NCBI GenBank assembly: GCA_963575745.1
Contig: CAUYUJ010009426.1
Coordinates: 1 to 25,000 of the forward strand
Origin: Prorocentrum cordatum
Lineage: Eukaryota; Sar; Dinophyceae; Prorocentrales; Prorocentraceae
Reading direction: 5' to 3'
DNA length: 25,000 bases
Shown: positions 10,034 to 18,254 of the stretch, one piece after another
Numbering within the stretch: the stretch's first letter is position 1
Layout: every line of letters starts with the position of its first letter
Notes under the pieces: model-generated
The model's database searches: none
The model's input: only the letters and a program-made list of their open reading frames with translations
What the model was told of the DNA's origin: nothing
Position numbers and translations under genes: made by a program

Positions 10034-10077
10034 TCCTGCCTGCCACTGCGACTGTGGCGATCATGACACTCATGGCA
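10034..10077 (+). other. Retroelement 3' untranslated end
   Basis: Forty-four bases between the ORF2 stop and the candidate target-site duplication. It contains GCGACTGTGGCG and CATGACACTCATGGCA, with no A-rich tail and no recognisable short tandem repeat, so the tail by which the RNA would be recognised is not obvious. Confidence 0.45.
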
Positions 10078-10093
10078 CTCCTCCTCATCCCCC
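10078..10093 (+). repeat. Candidate target-site duplication, right copy
   Basis: Matches 15 of 16 positions of 2675-2690 and marks the point where unique element sequence gives way to TCC repeat. The low complexity of the target lowers confidence. Confidence 0.5.
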
Positions 10094-10797
10094 TCCTGCT
10101 CCTTCCCCTCTTCCTCCTCCTCCTCGTCCTCCTCCTCCTCCTCCTCCTCCTCCTCCTTCCTCCTCCCCCTCCTCCTCCTCCTCCTCCCTCCTCCTCCTCC
10201 TCCTCCTCCTCCTCCTCTCCCCCTCCTCCTCCTCCTCCTCCTCCTCCTCCTCCTCCTCCTCCCTCCCCCCCCCTCCTCCTCCTCCTCCCCTCCTCCTCCT
10301 CCTCCTCCTCCTCCTCCTCCTCCTCCTCCTCCTCCTCCTCCTCCCCTCCTCGTCGTCGTCAGTTCCTCCTCCTCAGCCTCCTCGTCCTCTTCTCCTCTTC
10401 CTCCTCCTCCTCTCCTCTCCTCCTCCTCCTCCTCGTCCTCGTCCTCGTCCTCCTCCTCCCCCTCCTCCATCCTCCTGCGCCTGCTGGTCCCCTCCTCCGC
10501 CTCCTCCTCTCCTCGTCCTCCTCCACTCCTCTCCTCCTCCTGCTGGTCCTCCCTCCTCCTCCTCTTCCTCCTCTTCCTCCTCCTCTTCCTCCTCCTCCTC
10601 CGTCCCCTCCTTTTCCTCCTCCTCCTCCTCCTCCTCCTCCGCCCCTCGTCCTCCTCCTCCTCCTCTCCTTCTCCTCTTCCTCCTCCTCGTCCTCCTCCTC
10701 CTCTTCCTCCTCCTCCTCCTCAATCATCATCATCAGCATCATCATCAGTATTCTCCTCCTCCCCCTCCCCCTCCTCCTCCTCCTCCTGCTCCTCCTC

Positions 10798-10828
<31 letters not shown>

Positions 10829-11102
10829 TCCTCATCATCATATCATGCCTCCTCATCCTCCCCCTCCTGCTCCTCCCCCCTCCTCCTCCTCCTCCCCCTC
10901 CTCCTCCTGCCCCCTCCGCCCTCCTCGCTCCCTCCTCCTCCTCCTCCTCCTCCTTCACCTCCACCTCCACCTCCACATCCTGCTTCTCCTCGTCGTCCTC
11001 CTCCTCCTCTTCTTCCTCCTCCTCCTCCTCCTCCTTCTTTTTGCTCCTGCTCCTCCGCCTCCTCCTCCGCCTACGCCTCCGCCTCCTCCTCCTCTTTCGT
11101 TC
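10078..11102 (+). repeat. (TCC)n tract downstream of the retroelement, ~1 kb
   Basis: About one kilobase of pyrimidine-rich strand, mainly TCC triplets with TTCC, CCCC, TCG and TGC interruptions. A short CAT/ATC run lies at 10723-10747 and a second CAT cluster at about 10832-10845. Open frames across it encode only homopolymer-like protein on either strand. Confidence 0.95.
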
Positions 11103-11104
11103 CA

Positions 11105-11169
11105 GGGGGGAGGAGGTGGAGGGGGCGGGAGGGGGAGGATTGAGGAGGCAGGAGTTGGAGGAGGAGGAC
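11105..11169 (+). repeat. (GGA)n tract, opposite purine polarity
   Basis: Right after the TCC tract the strand switches to GGA/GGAGG repeats, with only CAGG/CCAG at the switch near 11102-11105. The two tracts are therefore inverted relative to each other and could pair within one strand. Confidence 0.85.
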
Positions 11170-11440
11170 CAGCGTAAAGCCAAGAACTCATCGACGATTT
11201 TGCCCTGAACCCCCCGTTTTCCAAACTCCCTCTTCACAGGCTCCCCATACACGCTGAGGGCAATTCCCAGTTTGAAGACAACCGTTTTTTTGAAAAAAAA
11301 AAGGGAAAAAAAAAAAAAAACAAAAAAAATCCCGGCATTGGGCCCGAAACGCCATTCCTGGATTTAGCGCCGCGATTCACCGTGATTGTTGCGTGTTTCT
11401 TGACTCTGACGGTCCCTGAGTCCGTGCCAAAACACTATTC
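11170..11440. other. Short unique stretch with A-rich block
   Basis: No gene seen. A run of seven T at 11285-11291 is followed by A-rich blocks (11293-11328) broken only by GGG and single C. The A block could be the poly(A) end of some retroposed transcript on the + strand, but nothing upstream ties it to one. The following bases show no recognised element. Confidence 0.4.
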
Positions 11441-11668
11441 TTGGAAAGGATAGGGCAGGGAGGGGGAGGTGACGAGAGGAGGGGAAGAGGAGGAGTGAGG
11501 AAGGAGGAGGAAGAGATGAAGGAAGAAGGAGAGGATCCAGGAGGAGGAGGGAGGGGGATGATGAGAAAAAGGAGGGGGAGGATGAGAGGAGGGAGGAGGA
11601 GGAGGAGAGGAGGAGAAAAGGGGGAAGAGGAGGAGAGGAGGAGGAGGAACAGGATGAGTAGGAGGGGT
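11441..11668 (+). repeat. (GGA)n-rich tract
   Basis: Purine-rich strand of GGA, GGGGA and GAA units with occasional GATGA. Together with 11105-11169 it gives the opposite polarity to the kilobase TCC tract before it. Confidence 0.9.
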
Positions 11669-12015
11669 CGTGGTTCATGTGATACATTAACGAGGTTATT
11701 TCTTACTATTATTATTCTTCTATTATTATTAGGATTATGATGATTCTTCTTAGTCTATGCATAGGATTATTAGGAGGAGTATGTTGTGGGAGTCTTATGA
11801 TTTAGTAGGATGAGGAGGTATTTAGTTTACTTCTTGACGGCTATTAGTCCTGTCTTCTCTTATTCTATTAGTAGTCTTTCTTCTCCTCTTATTCTTACAT
11901 TGCATTATTCGCTTCTGTCTTTTCGGATTCTTTGCCGTTGTGCTTACGGCTTGTGTTCTTTTGGCAATCGTATTCGCTCTTCTTCCTATTATGACTTCTT
12001 CTTATTCTTACTTCT
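11669..12015. other. AT-rich island of decayed TTA/TTC triplets
   Basis: The base composition changes abruptly to A+T-rich. The sequence is dominated by ATT, TTA, TTC and TCT units (for example TTATTATTATTC near 11705), with triplet periodicity decaying toward 12015. A frame is open from 11810 to 12292, but its product is a Ser/Leu/Tyr-rich low-complexity string followed by unrelated sequence, so I do not call a gene. Confidence 0.5.
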
Positions 12016-12417
12016 GAGGAGGGGGAGGACGAGGAGGAATTCCCCTAAGGGGCGGAGGCGTTCGCTCTGGGAAGGCCGCGGCCCCCCGAGACATCGTGCC
12101 GCCGGACCTCGGGGATTATGGATATATCCTCACCCTTATTTGTCCTCCTCCTGGCTTCGTCTTAGGGGGGGAGGGACGACCGTGGCTTGGACTCGCACGC
12201 GTGCACCGCCAGCTTCGTCAGAGGAGGGGCAGGAGTTTGCCTATCGCAGGTCGGCTCGTGTGAGATTCGTGGCTGGCCTGGCGACGTTCTGATTCGCACA
12301 ACGGGGAGCGGAGCCAACCGACTCTTCCCCGATCTGCGAGGGGAGAAAATACAGCTTCCTTGGAGGAGGAGCAGGTTCTAGGCTTCCCAGTGGGGGTCGC
12401 AGCAGGTGGGGCCCGAA
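12016..12417. other. Unassigned stretch
   Basis: Mixed GC-rich sequence with a short GGGGGAGGACGAGGAGG remnant at its start and no recognisable coding, RNA or repeat signal. Confidence 0.4.
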
Positions 12418-12735
12418 GATCGCGCCGCGCCGCCGATGCATCGCCGATGCGGCCCCATGTAGAGCCCGATCTTCTCCACGCTAGCGTCGCCGCTGACGTC
12501 GGCGATGCTCGGAGGTGGATATACCTCTTACCCTGACACGTCGATTAAGGAATTGGTCGTTTTCGGTTCGCGAGAGGGCGTCGCGGCCGTCATTTTTGCA
12601 GGTCTAGGTCCGTCGGTTTCGGTCCCAGGCCATTTTCTTCAAGGGGAGGTTTACTAAAGGGAGGTTTGGCCGGGTTTGGCCACCGCCGAGATGCATCGGC
12701 GATGCATCGGCGAAGCACCGGCGACGCGGCGCGAC
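12418..12735. repeat. Inverted repeat, possible fold-back element
   Basis: The left arm (12418-12453) contains CCGATGCATCGCCGATGCGG. The right arm (about 12690-12735) contains its reverse complement with small differences, as GATGCATCGGCGATGCATCG, followed by GCGCGGCGCG-like sequence matching the rest of the left arm. The two arms enclose about 236 bp of unremarkable sequence with a short tandem, GGGAGGTTT/GGGGAGGTTT, near 12640-12667. No transposase or clear target duplication was seen. Confidence 0.5.
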
Positions 12736-13231
12736 CCTCCGACCCCATGCCGACCCCGTGTGCTCGGACCCCACCTGGGAGGCTTCTGCAGATGCCCGCG
12801 GCCGCGGCGCCTCCCTCGATTCTTCCACGGCGGTGGGAGCCAGCGCGGGGGTCTGCGGTGGCCCAGCGTGGGTGCCGGCGAGCAGGAAGGGGGGGGCGAG
12901 GCTCGAGGGTCCGGGTTCGAGAAGGCTGGCGCTGCCCTGGTGTGTCTCGAGGGGCAGTTCGTGGGCCCGGGGACCGTCAAGAAAGGGATCTGGGGTGGAA
13001 GCATTTCGCTTCCGTCTCCTCCCCATCGTGCTCGTCCCCGCCCCCTGTCTCCATTTGAGGTGGGGGGCGAGGGACGAGGACGAGCAGGAGGCGAATGTCG
13101 ACGGCGTGGCCGTTCACGGAAATGTGGGTTGGGCAATGGGCAGACGAAGAGTCAGTCGTCTTACCAGACGTCACTTCTTGTGGCCTGCAAGGCAGGAGGA
13201 GCTGGAGTTGGATCCGAGGCACGCGCAGGAG
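12736..13231. other. Unassigned GC-rich stretch
   Basis: Several overlapping open frames on both strands give Gly/Arg/Pro-rich products without a recognisable domain. I see no gene. Confidence 0.4.
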
Positions 13232-13427
13232 CAAGAGGAGGAGGAGAAGCAGGAGGAGAAGCAGGAGGAGGAAGAGGGGACCGGAAGGAGGAGGAGGAGG
13301 ACGACAACGACGACGAGTCCCGGAAGAGGATGAGAAGGAGTAGCCAGAACAGGAGGAGCGGAGAAAAAGAGGAGGGCGACGAGGACGAGGAAGAGGAGGA
13401 GGAGGAGGAGGAGGAGGAGGAGGATTC
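13232..13427 (+). repeat. (GGA)n tract with AGC, GAC and GAA interruptions
   Basis: Purine-rich strand of GGA units, with AGGAGAAGC repeated near 13240-13270, a GACGAC(AAC) block near 13300-13318 and a clean GGA run at about 13397-13425. Confidence 0.9.
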
Positions 13428-13844
13428 CTGTAGCGCCCTGGTCAGTACGTCAGCTTTGAAGAACGCCAGTTTACGTCACTCGCAGCCTTCCATCAGTCCA
13501 GCACAGGTTGGCCTACTCTTGCCAGCCATTGCCCCGTTACTGCATTGCTGGTCAGCCAGCCAAGCCACGCCCACACTACACACCCGCTGCAGCCCGCTTT
13601 CGAATAAGCACAGGTAAGTGGTTCGATATTTTTCACTTGTTGATGAATTGGCCTTCCTCTGATGCTGGGGTTAAAGTAGTGTGATGGGTTTATGGGTTCC
13701 CGTTGTCACTTTGTTATTGTTATTTGTGTCCCATCCATGGCGTTCGGATGCGCGCATTCATTTGTTGGCTACATCGCCTAAGTCGGATGTGTTACGTCCT
13801 GTTAGACAATTCGATCTTTGACCTTAGCCCGAGCATCGAAACAG
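13428..13844. other. Unassigned stretch of moderate composition
   Basis: Less GC-rich than the surroundings and not repetitive. Only short or low-complexity frames cross it. A CAG/GTAAGT at about 13611-13619 resembles a splice donor, but there is no convincing exon before it. Confidence 0.35.
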
Positions 13845-13922
13845 ATGAGGAGGAGGAGGAGGAGTGTGAGGAGGAGGACGAGGAGGAGGACGAGGAGGAG
13901 GAGGAAGAGGAGGAGGAGGATA
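13845..13922 (+). repeat. (GGA)n tract left of the fold-back element
   Basis: GGA triplets with GAC and GAA variants run up to the left end of the inverted-repeat element at 13924. The same type of tract resumes at 14112. Confidence 0.9.
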
Positions 13923-13923
13923 G

Positions 13924-14109
13924 GGGATCGAATAATGACAAACAACTCGGAGGTCCGCGCGGATTTCTCGGATCGGCGCTCGCCCCCCCGCCTTGGCGCG
14001 CGGAGCGCGCTAGGGGCGGCGCCGGAGGCGCCGCCAGGAGGGTCCAGCGCGGATCCCAAAGATTCTGCGCGGACCTCCGAGTTTTATGTTTATGTCATTG
14101 TTCGCTCCC
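13924..14109. mobile_element. MITE-like fold-back element, copy 1, inside a GGA tract
   Basis: A 186-bp segment with inverted ends. The outer arms are GGGATCGAATAATGACA at 13924-13940 and the near-reverse complement at 14093-14109. The inner arms are CTCGGAGGTCCGCGC at 13946-13960 and its exact reverse complement at 14067-14081, and the pairing continues imperfectly into the GATTTCTCGGATC / GGATCCCAAAGATTC part. The interior is GC-rich (GGCGCGCGGAGCGCGC, GGCGCCGGAGGCGCCG) and can fold further. The ends and interior resemble 16150-16305. There is no coding capacity, so it would depend on another element's enzyme if mobile. GGA repeat abuts both sides. Confidence 0.65.
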
Positions 14110-14111
14110 GT

Positions 14112-14340
14112 GGAGGCGGAGGAGAAGGAGGAGGAGGATGAGGAGGAGCATAATGAGGAGGAGGAGGAAGAGGAGGAGCAGGAGGAGGATAATGAGGAGG
14201 ATAATGAGGAGGATATGAGGAGTAATAATGAGGAGGATAATGAGGAGAGGAGGAGGAGGAGGAGGAGGAGGGGGAGGAGGAGGAGTGAGGAGGAGGAGAG
14301 AGGAGGAGGAGGAGCCGGAGGCAGAGGAGGATGCGGAGGT
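14112..14340 (+). repeat. (GGA)n tract right of the fold-back element
   Basis: GGA triplets with a block of GATAATGAG variants (about 14186-14246), then clean GGA and GGAGCC. Continuation of the tract at 13845-13922. Confidence 0.9.
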
Positions 14341-14423
14341 GGCTGCCTGGAGAGAGCAACGAGGACCCAAGAAACACAGGCGGGTTGGGACGGACATGTT
14401 CACGTCACCCCCCTCGCCTGTCA

Positions 14424-14590
14424 TCCTGCTCCTCCTCCGCCCCCCCGCGCCCTCCTCCCCCTCCCCTCCTCCTCATCCTCCTCCTCCTCCTCCCTCCTCC
14501 CTCCTCCTCCTCCTCCCCTCCTCCTCCTGCCCCCTCCCTCCTTCGCCCTCCTCCTACACCTCGTCCTCCGCCTCGCCCTTTCCCCCCGCC
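14424..14590 (+). repeat. (TCC)n tract
   Basis: Pyrimidine-rich strand of CTCCTC units with CCCC and CGCC interruptions. It is separated from the GGA tract at 14112-14340 by only about 80 bp, so the pair forms another inverted GGA/TCC arrangement. Confidence 0.85.
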
Positions 14591-15184
14591 GCCCTCGAGC
14601 CCCGTCTCCTCCGGCTATGCCCGCTCCCGCTCGTCCTTCCCCCCCCCCCCCTCCGTTGGCCCCACTGCGCTTCCTTCCTCGCGCCGGGCGCGGGAGCGCC
14701 ATCGGCAGGCTGCCGGCGCCGCCCCCCCGAAGACCCGACCCCCCCATCTCGCTTGGAGTTCGGTTCGACTGCGTGCGAACTGGGGAAGCCAAAAGGTACT
14801 CCAGATTTCGTCATAAAAAAGAGGGAGTCACAATCCTCCCAGACCAAAAGTTTTAGACCCCCCCCAGACCATCCATGAAAGGGCGGCACTCTGCCCAGAC
14901 CCCCCCTAACCCTTCAAGGCAGCTCAAATCAGAGCCCCCCGCCAAATGTAACCCCCCCTACTTTATTATGGAATCCGGAGCACCGGCATACCGCTACTCC
15001 CTGGACCTCTCCCGGGGTGCGTTTTGACCAGGGCCTCGAGGCGCATCCAGCGGTGGCGACGAGGGCCTCCCAGGAGGCCCAAAGAGGGGAAAACGGCCGA
15101 AGGGTAGCCGTATATGGGTGCCCGTTTTTCCTTTTCTGGCGGGTGTGGTGGCACCTTCCCAGCCGCTGCCGAGCTCTGCCCGAG
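14591..15184. other. Unassigned stretch with CCCAGACC motif
   Basis: No gene recognised. CCCAGACC or CCAGACC appears several times between 14837 and 14908, next to runs of C; this may be a short degenerate tandem repeat. The GC-rich part before 14750 is full of unrelated open frames. Confidence 0.35.
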
Positions 15185-15367
15185 AGCTGTGATGGGCCTT
15201 ATTTCCACCACCCCCACCATAAGTTGGAGGGCGAGGGGGTCCTCCTCCTCCTCCTCCTCCTCCTCCTCCTCCTCCTCCTCCTCCTCCTCCTCCTCCATCC
15301 TCCTCCTCGTTCTTCCCCCCTCCAACTTATGGTGGTGGTGGTGGTGGAAAGCAGGCCCATCAGGGCT
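15185..15367. repeat. Inverted repeat with (TCC)19 in its loop
   Basis: The left arm (15185-15231) reads GATGGGCC, then CTTATTTCCACCACC, then CATAAGTTGGAGGG. The right arm (15318-15367) is its near reverse complement, with two extra GGT triplets. Between them sits a run of about 19 uninterrupted TCC triplets (15240-15296) and a TCC-like remainder. The arms, about 45-50 bp, would form a hairpin with the microsatellite as its loop. Confidence 0.75.
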
Positions 15368-16149
15368 GGCGCGCAGGGCGGCGCTCTCCGAGGCGCGCGC
15401 CATGAGCGAGGGGCGCGCGCGCTCCTCGGCGGGGGTCGCCGACCGCCTCTCCGCGCGTCGGGCTGCCTGGCGTCTTCGCGCCGGCGGGGCTGCGCGCCAC
15501 TCGTCGTGGGGACCGGCGGGTGCTCTCTCGGGTATGGCCAGGACCCAGTTAGTGGTAGGGCCCTGGGGCCCCTGAGTTGGCCGGATTCACCAAACCAGAT
15601 TTGCCGTAACTTGTGTTTTTCGGGTGACGGCAGTTCCGGTCAGTGGAAATGGGGCGGGGGGGCGCCCCCGGTACAAATCATTAAACCAGGTTCCACTAAA
15701 CCCAGCTCTGCCAACGCCCGACTCGTGGGTCGAAGACGAGCAGGCCTAGGGGTTGACACCAACACCGGTATCGGCGGTGCGCCTCCAGCGAGAGAAGAAG
15801 ATCCCGAGCTCGGCGATGGCGGCGATATTCAGGCTTCCGAGGTGGTTGGGATACAGTCGGGGCCCTGAAGTAGGAACCCTTTTGGTTGGGGAGGGGCTCC
15901 GCGTTCCTTAAGTGTTTCACAGCTTGCCTCAGGTTTTCCTTAGGTTTTCGATGGGAAATCGAAGTTTAACGTATGGAAAAAGGGGCCTCGTTCCTTGTGT
16001 AGGGTTCCCTGGGTCAACGCCCCGACTGTATAACCACCGACACCGGAAGCTAGGATCATCTTCTCCCCCTCTGTGGAGGCAACCCCTCGTGCTCGCGTTG
16101 GTGCCAATGTCCAGGCCTGCAAGGGAAGAGAAAGCGACAGAAGCACAAA
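15368..16149. other. Unassigned stretch
   Basis: Mixed GC-rich sequence with frames open only over short or low-complexity spans. Nothing else recognised. Confidence 0.35.
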
Positions 16150-16305
16150 CGTTTGTCGCTCCGCGCGGCATGCTTGCATCCGCGCGGGGCCCCCCCGGCG
16201 GCGCCCCTCCAGCGCCGCTCTCGGGCGCCGCCCCTTGGCGCGCTCCGCGCGCCCGGGAGGGGGAGGGCCAGCGCAGATCCAAGAAATCCGCGCGGAGCGC
16301 CAAAA
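16150..16305. mobile_element. MITE-like fold-back element, copy 2
   Basis: The left end (CGCTCCGCGCGG, 16157-16168) is matched by the reverse complement CCGCGCGGAGCG at 16288-16299. The pairing continues inward imperfectly, with the right arm giving GATTTCTTGGATC where the left has GCATGCTTGCATC. The right end, CCAGCGCAGATCC then AAGAAATCCGCGCGG, closely resembles copy 1, which has CCAGCGCGGATCC then CAAAGATTCTGCGCGG. Interior GCGCCGCC and GCGCGCTCCGCGCGCC blocks are also shared in type. It has no coding sequence, and it is not flanked by TCC/GGA repeats, unlike copy 1. Confidence 0.55.
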
Positions 16306-16573
16306 GTGGAGGCTCATGTCTCGGGAGGGAAAAGAACCACACAGACACAATGAATCGTCGATCCCCCAGAAAAGATGGGCACATATGGGAAGTGGGGGGG
16401 AAGACGGAAATCAAAAAAAAGAATCGGAAATATAAGGAATAGTTTTATTTGTGTGTATTTATTTGTGTGTCCCAGGGCCCCTTCAATGTCGCCCTTCCTT
16501 CTTCTATCGAGAACGGGCGGGGCTCAATGGGCGGTGGTCAGTGCCAACGGGGGTCCGCCAGAGCGCTGAATCT
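16306..16573. other. Unassigned stretch
   Basis: Starts GC-poor (AAAAAAAAGAATCGG, near 16413) with a run of TTTGTGTGTATTT (about 16448). No gene or repeat family recognised. Confidence 0.35.
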
Positions 16574-16690
16574 TGCAGGATCCTGCAGGGACGGGGTTGC
16601 ACTGACCCGGGCTTGGGCGCAGGATCCTGTGGATCTTTTCGGGATCTTGCAATGCCCGACTGACCCGGGCTTGCATTGACCCGGGTCAGT
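16574..16690. repeat. Cluster of short palindromes (TGACCCGGG, GGATCC)
   Basis: TGCAGGATCCTGCA at 16574-16587 is a perfect 14-bp palindrome, and GCAGGATCCTG recurs near 16619. TGACCCGGGCTTG occurs at about 16603 and 16661, and GACCCGGGTCAG closes the cluster. 16659-16690 as a whole is nearly its own reverse complement: ACTGACCCGGG at one end, CCCGGGTCAGT at the other. Confidence 0.6.
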
Positions 16691-17122
16691 GCGTCCCCGA
16701 CGCGGCGTCGGTGTCGGGGAGCCCTTTTGGGGCCCCAGGGCAGTCAAGCAACGACGCGCGACGAACAAGAGCAGGTCTCGGGGACGGGGCCCGCATCGCC
16801 CAAGCGTTCACGATTTCGGAGCTATGTGCGAACGCGTTTACTAAGTTCGCCTGAGTCATGGGTCTGCCCCTCTACCCTTTACACATGCCTTTTGTTCCCT
16901 TCGCGATCATCCTCATCCGTCCTCATCCCCTTACTCGTCCTTTCTCCTTCCTCCCCATCTCCATCCCTCTCCTCCTCGTTCTCGTCCTCTATATGTTTCC
17001 CTCATGCTCATCCAGCTCACCCTGTCTCCTCGTACATCCCCCTACTTCTCGTGCGCATGCCTCCTTCTCCTTCCTACTCGCCCTCGTCTCCGCACTATGT
17101 TCCTCACCACTCGTATCCTTCC
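16691..17122. other. Unassigned stretch leading into pyrimidine-rich DNA
   Basis: No gene recognised. From about 16865 the strand becomes pyrimidine-rich with CATCCTC and CTCCTTC units, a weak form of the TCC repeat that follows. Confidence 0.35.
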
Positions 17123-17290
17123 TGAGTCTTCCTCCATGTTTCTCCCGCTCTTCTCTCCTCCTCCTCCTGCTCCTCCTCCTGCTCCTCCTCGTCCTTCTCC
17201 TCACTCTCCTCGTCATTGTCTTTTCCTTCCTCCTCCTCCTCTTCCTCGTACTTCTCTTCCTCGTCCTTCTCGCCCTCCTCGTCCTGCTCC
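17123..17290 (+). repeat. (TCC)n-rich tract
   Basis: CTCCTC and TCCTCG units with TTC interruptions. Degenerate compared with the tracts around the retroelement. Confidence 0.8.
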
Positions 17291-17371
17291 GTCCCCCCCG
17301 CGCCCCGGGCCCCCGACCCCGCGAGATGGCGCCCCCCCCCTCTCCATCCTCCGCTGGGAGATCTCCCGAGG

Positions 17372-17666
17372 CCGTTGTCGCCGCCGCCATCGCTGCCGCC
17401 ATCGCCGCCGCCGTCGCCGCCGCCGTCGTCGTCATCGTCGTCGCCGTCGTCGTCGCCGTCGTCGTCGTCGTCGCCGTCGTCGTCGCCGCCGTCGTCGTCG
17501 AGAGACGGCAGCCCCGAGGGGTCCGCCGAGACCCCGCGCGGCTCGGGCGGCCGCGCGGCGCGAGCGCCGTCGGGCGGCTCCCGCCGAGTGGTGGGCCTGC
17601 CTGGCACGTCGTCGCCGTCGTCGTCGTCGTCGGCGTCATCGTCGGCGTCGTTGTCGGCGGCGTCGT

Positions 17667-17701
<35 letters not shown>

Positions 17702-17819
17702 TCGTCGTCATCGACGTCGTCGGCGTCGGCGTCGTCGTCGTCGGCGTCGTCGTCGGCGTCGTCGTCGGCGTCGTCGGCGGCGGCGTCGGCGGCGTCGTCG
17801 TCGGCGTCGCCGCCGCCGC
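17372..17819 (+). repeat. Two GTC/GCC triplet arrays
   Basis: The first array (17372-17500) moves from GCC/ATC to GTC-rich triplets; the second (17607-17819) is GTC/GGC. About 100 bp of GC-rich unique sequence with GAGAGACGGCAGCCCCG near 17500 separates them. A minus-strand frame reads long poly-Asp/Gly, and plus-strand frames read poly-Ala/Val or poly-Arg. No frame joins the arrays to a recognisable domain, so I treat them as microsatellite. Confidence 0.85.
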
Positions 17820-18003
17820 CCCCGCGGGCGGGCCGAGCGAGGCGCCCCGCCCCCGCGGCTGAGCCGCGCGGGGCGGCCCTCCCCCCCCCGCTGGGCTAGC
17901 GGCGCGGCTCGCGCGCCGCGCCGCGTCTGCGGCCACCGCGTGTGTTGCCTTGCTGCGGGCGGCCGCCGGCGGCGGCGCCGGTCGGCGCCGCTCCCCCGGG
18001 GGC
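17820..18003. other. Very GC-rich linker
   Basis: Short GC palindromes such as GCGGCTGAGCCGCGC and GCGCGCCGCGCC; no gene seen. Confidence 0.35.
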
Positions 18004-18254
18004 TCCTCCTCCCCCTCCTCCTCCCTCTCTCCTCCTCCTCCTCTCCTTACTCCTCCTCCTCCTCTCTCCCTCCTCCTCCTCCTCCTCCTCCTCCTCCTCG
18101 GTCCTCCTCTCCCCCTCCTCCTCCTCCTCGTCCTCCTCCTTCCGCCCTCCTCCTCTTCTTCCTCCTCCTCCTTCCTCCTCCCTCACTCCTCCTCCTCTTC
18201 TTCCTCCTCCTCCACCTCCTCCTCCTCCTCCTGCCTCCTCCTCCTCCTCCCCGC
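18004..18254 (+). repeat. (TCC)n tract
   Basis: CTCCTC units with CTCTCC, TTCTTCC and CCTCA interruptions. It ends at a CGCGCGCC sequence. Confidence 0.9.

Larger units (their letters stand above)
2691..10077 (+). mobile_element. SL-tagged non-LTR (LINE-like) retrotransposon, degenerate
   Basis: A 7.4-kb element on the + strand. Module order is spliced leader, ORF1 with CxxC zinc finger, APE-like endonuclease, reverse transcriptase, CPxC/H/C zinc knuckle, RNase H. This order, with endonuclease before RT and RNase H last, belongs to LINEs of the RNase H-bearing kind. No LTR, integrase or protease is seen. The 5' boundary is set by the leader. The 3' boundary is inferred from the 16-bp duplication at 10078-10093; I see no poly(A) there. 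The coding sequence carries two in-frame TGA codons (6084, 6201) and frameshifts near 2970-3005, 7345-7379, 8150-8165 and 8570-8610, so the copy cannot encode its proteins. Because the leader was copied, the 5' end was reached in reverse transcription: the copy is full length, not 5'-truncated. Confidence 0.9.

Noticed and set aside
10359-11252. 297-residue minus-strand open frame
   Set aside because: Poly-Arg/Glu/Gly translation of the TCC tract, not a protein.
11297-11328. Poly(A) tail of the LINE
   Set aside because: The duplicated 16-mer places the LINE end at 10077, and a kilobase of TCC repeat intervenes. Kept only as an unassigned A block.
12895-12930. tRNA-like B box (GGTTCGA)
   Set aside because: GGGTTCGAGAAGG lacks the following CC and there is no A box or cloverleaf around it.
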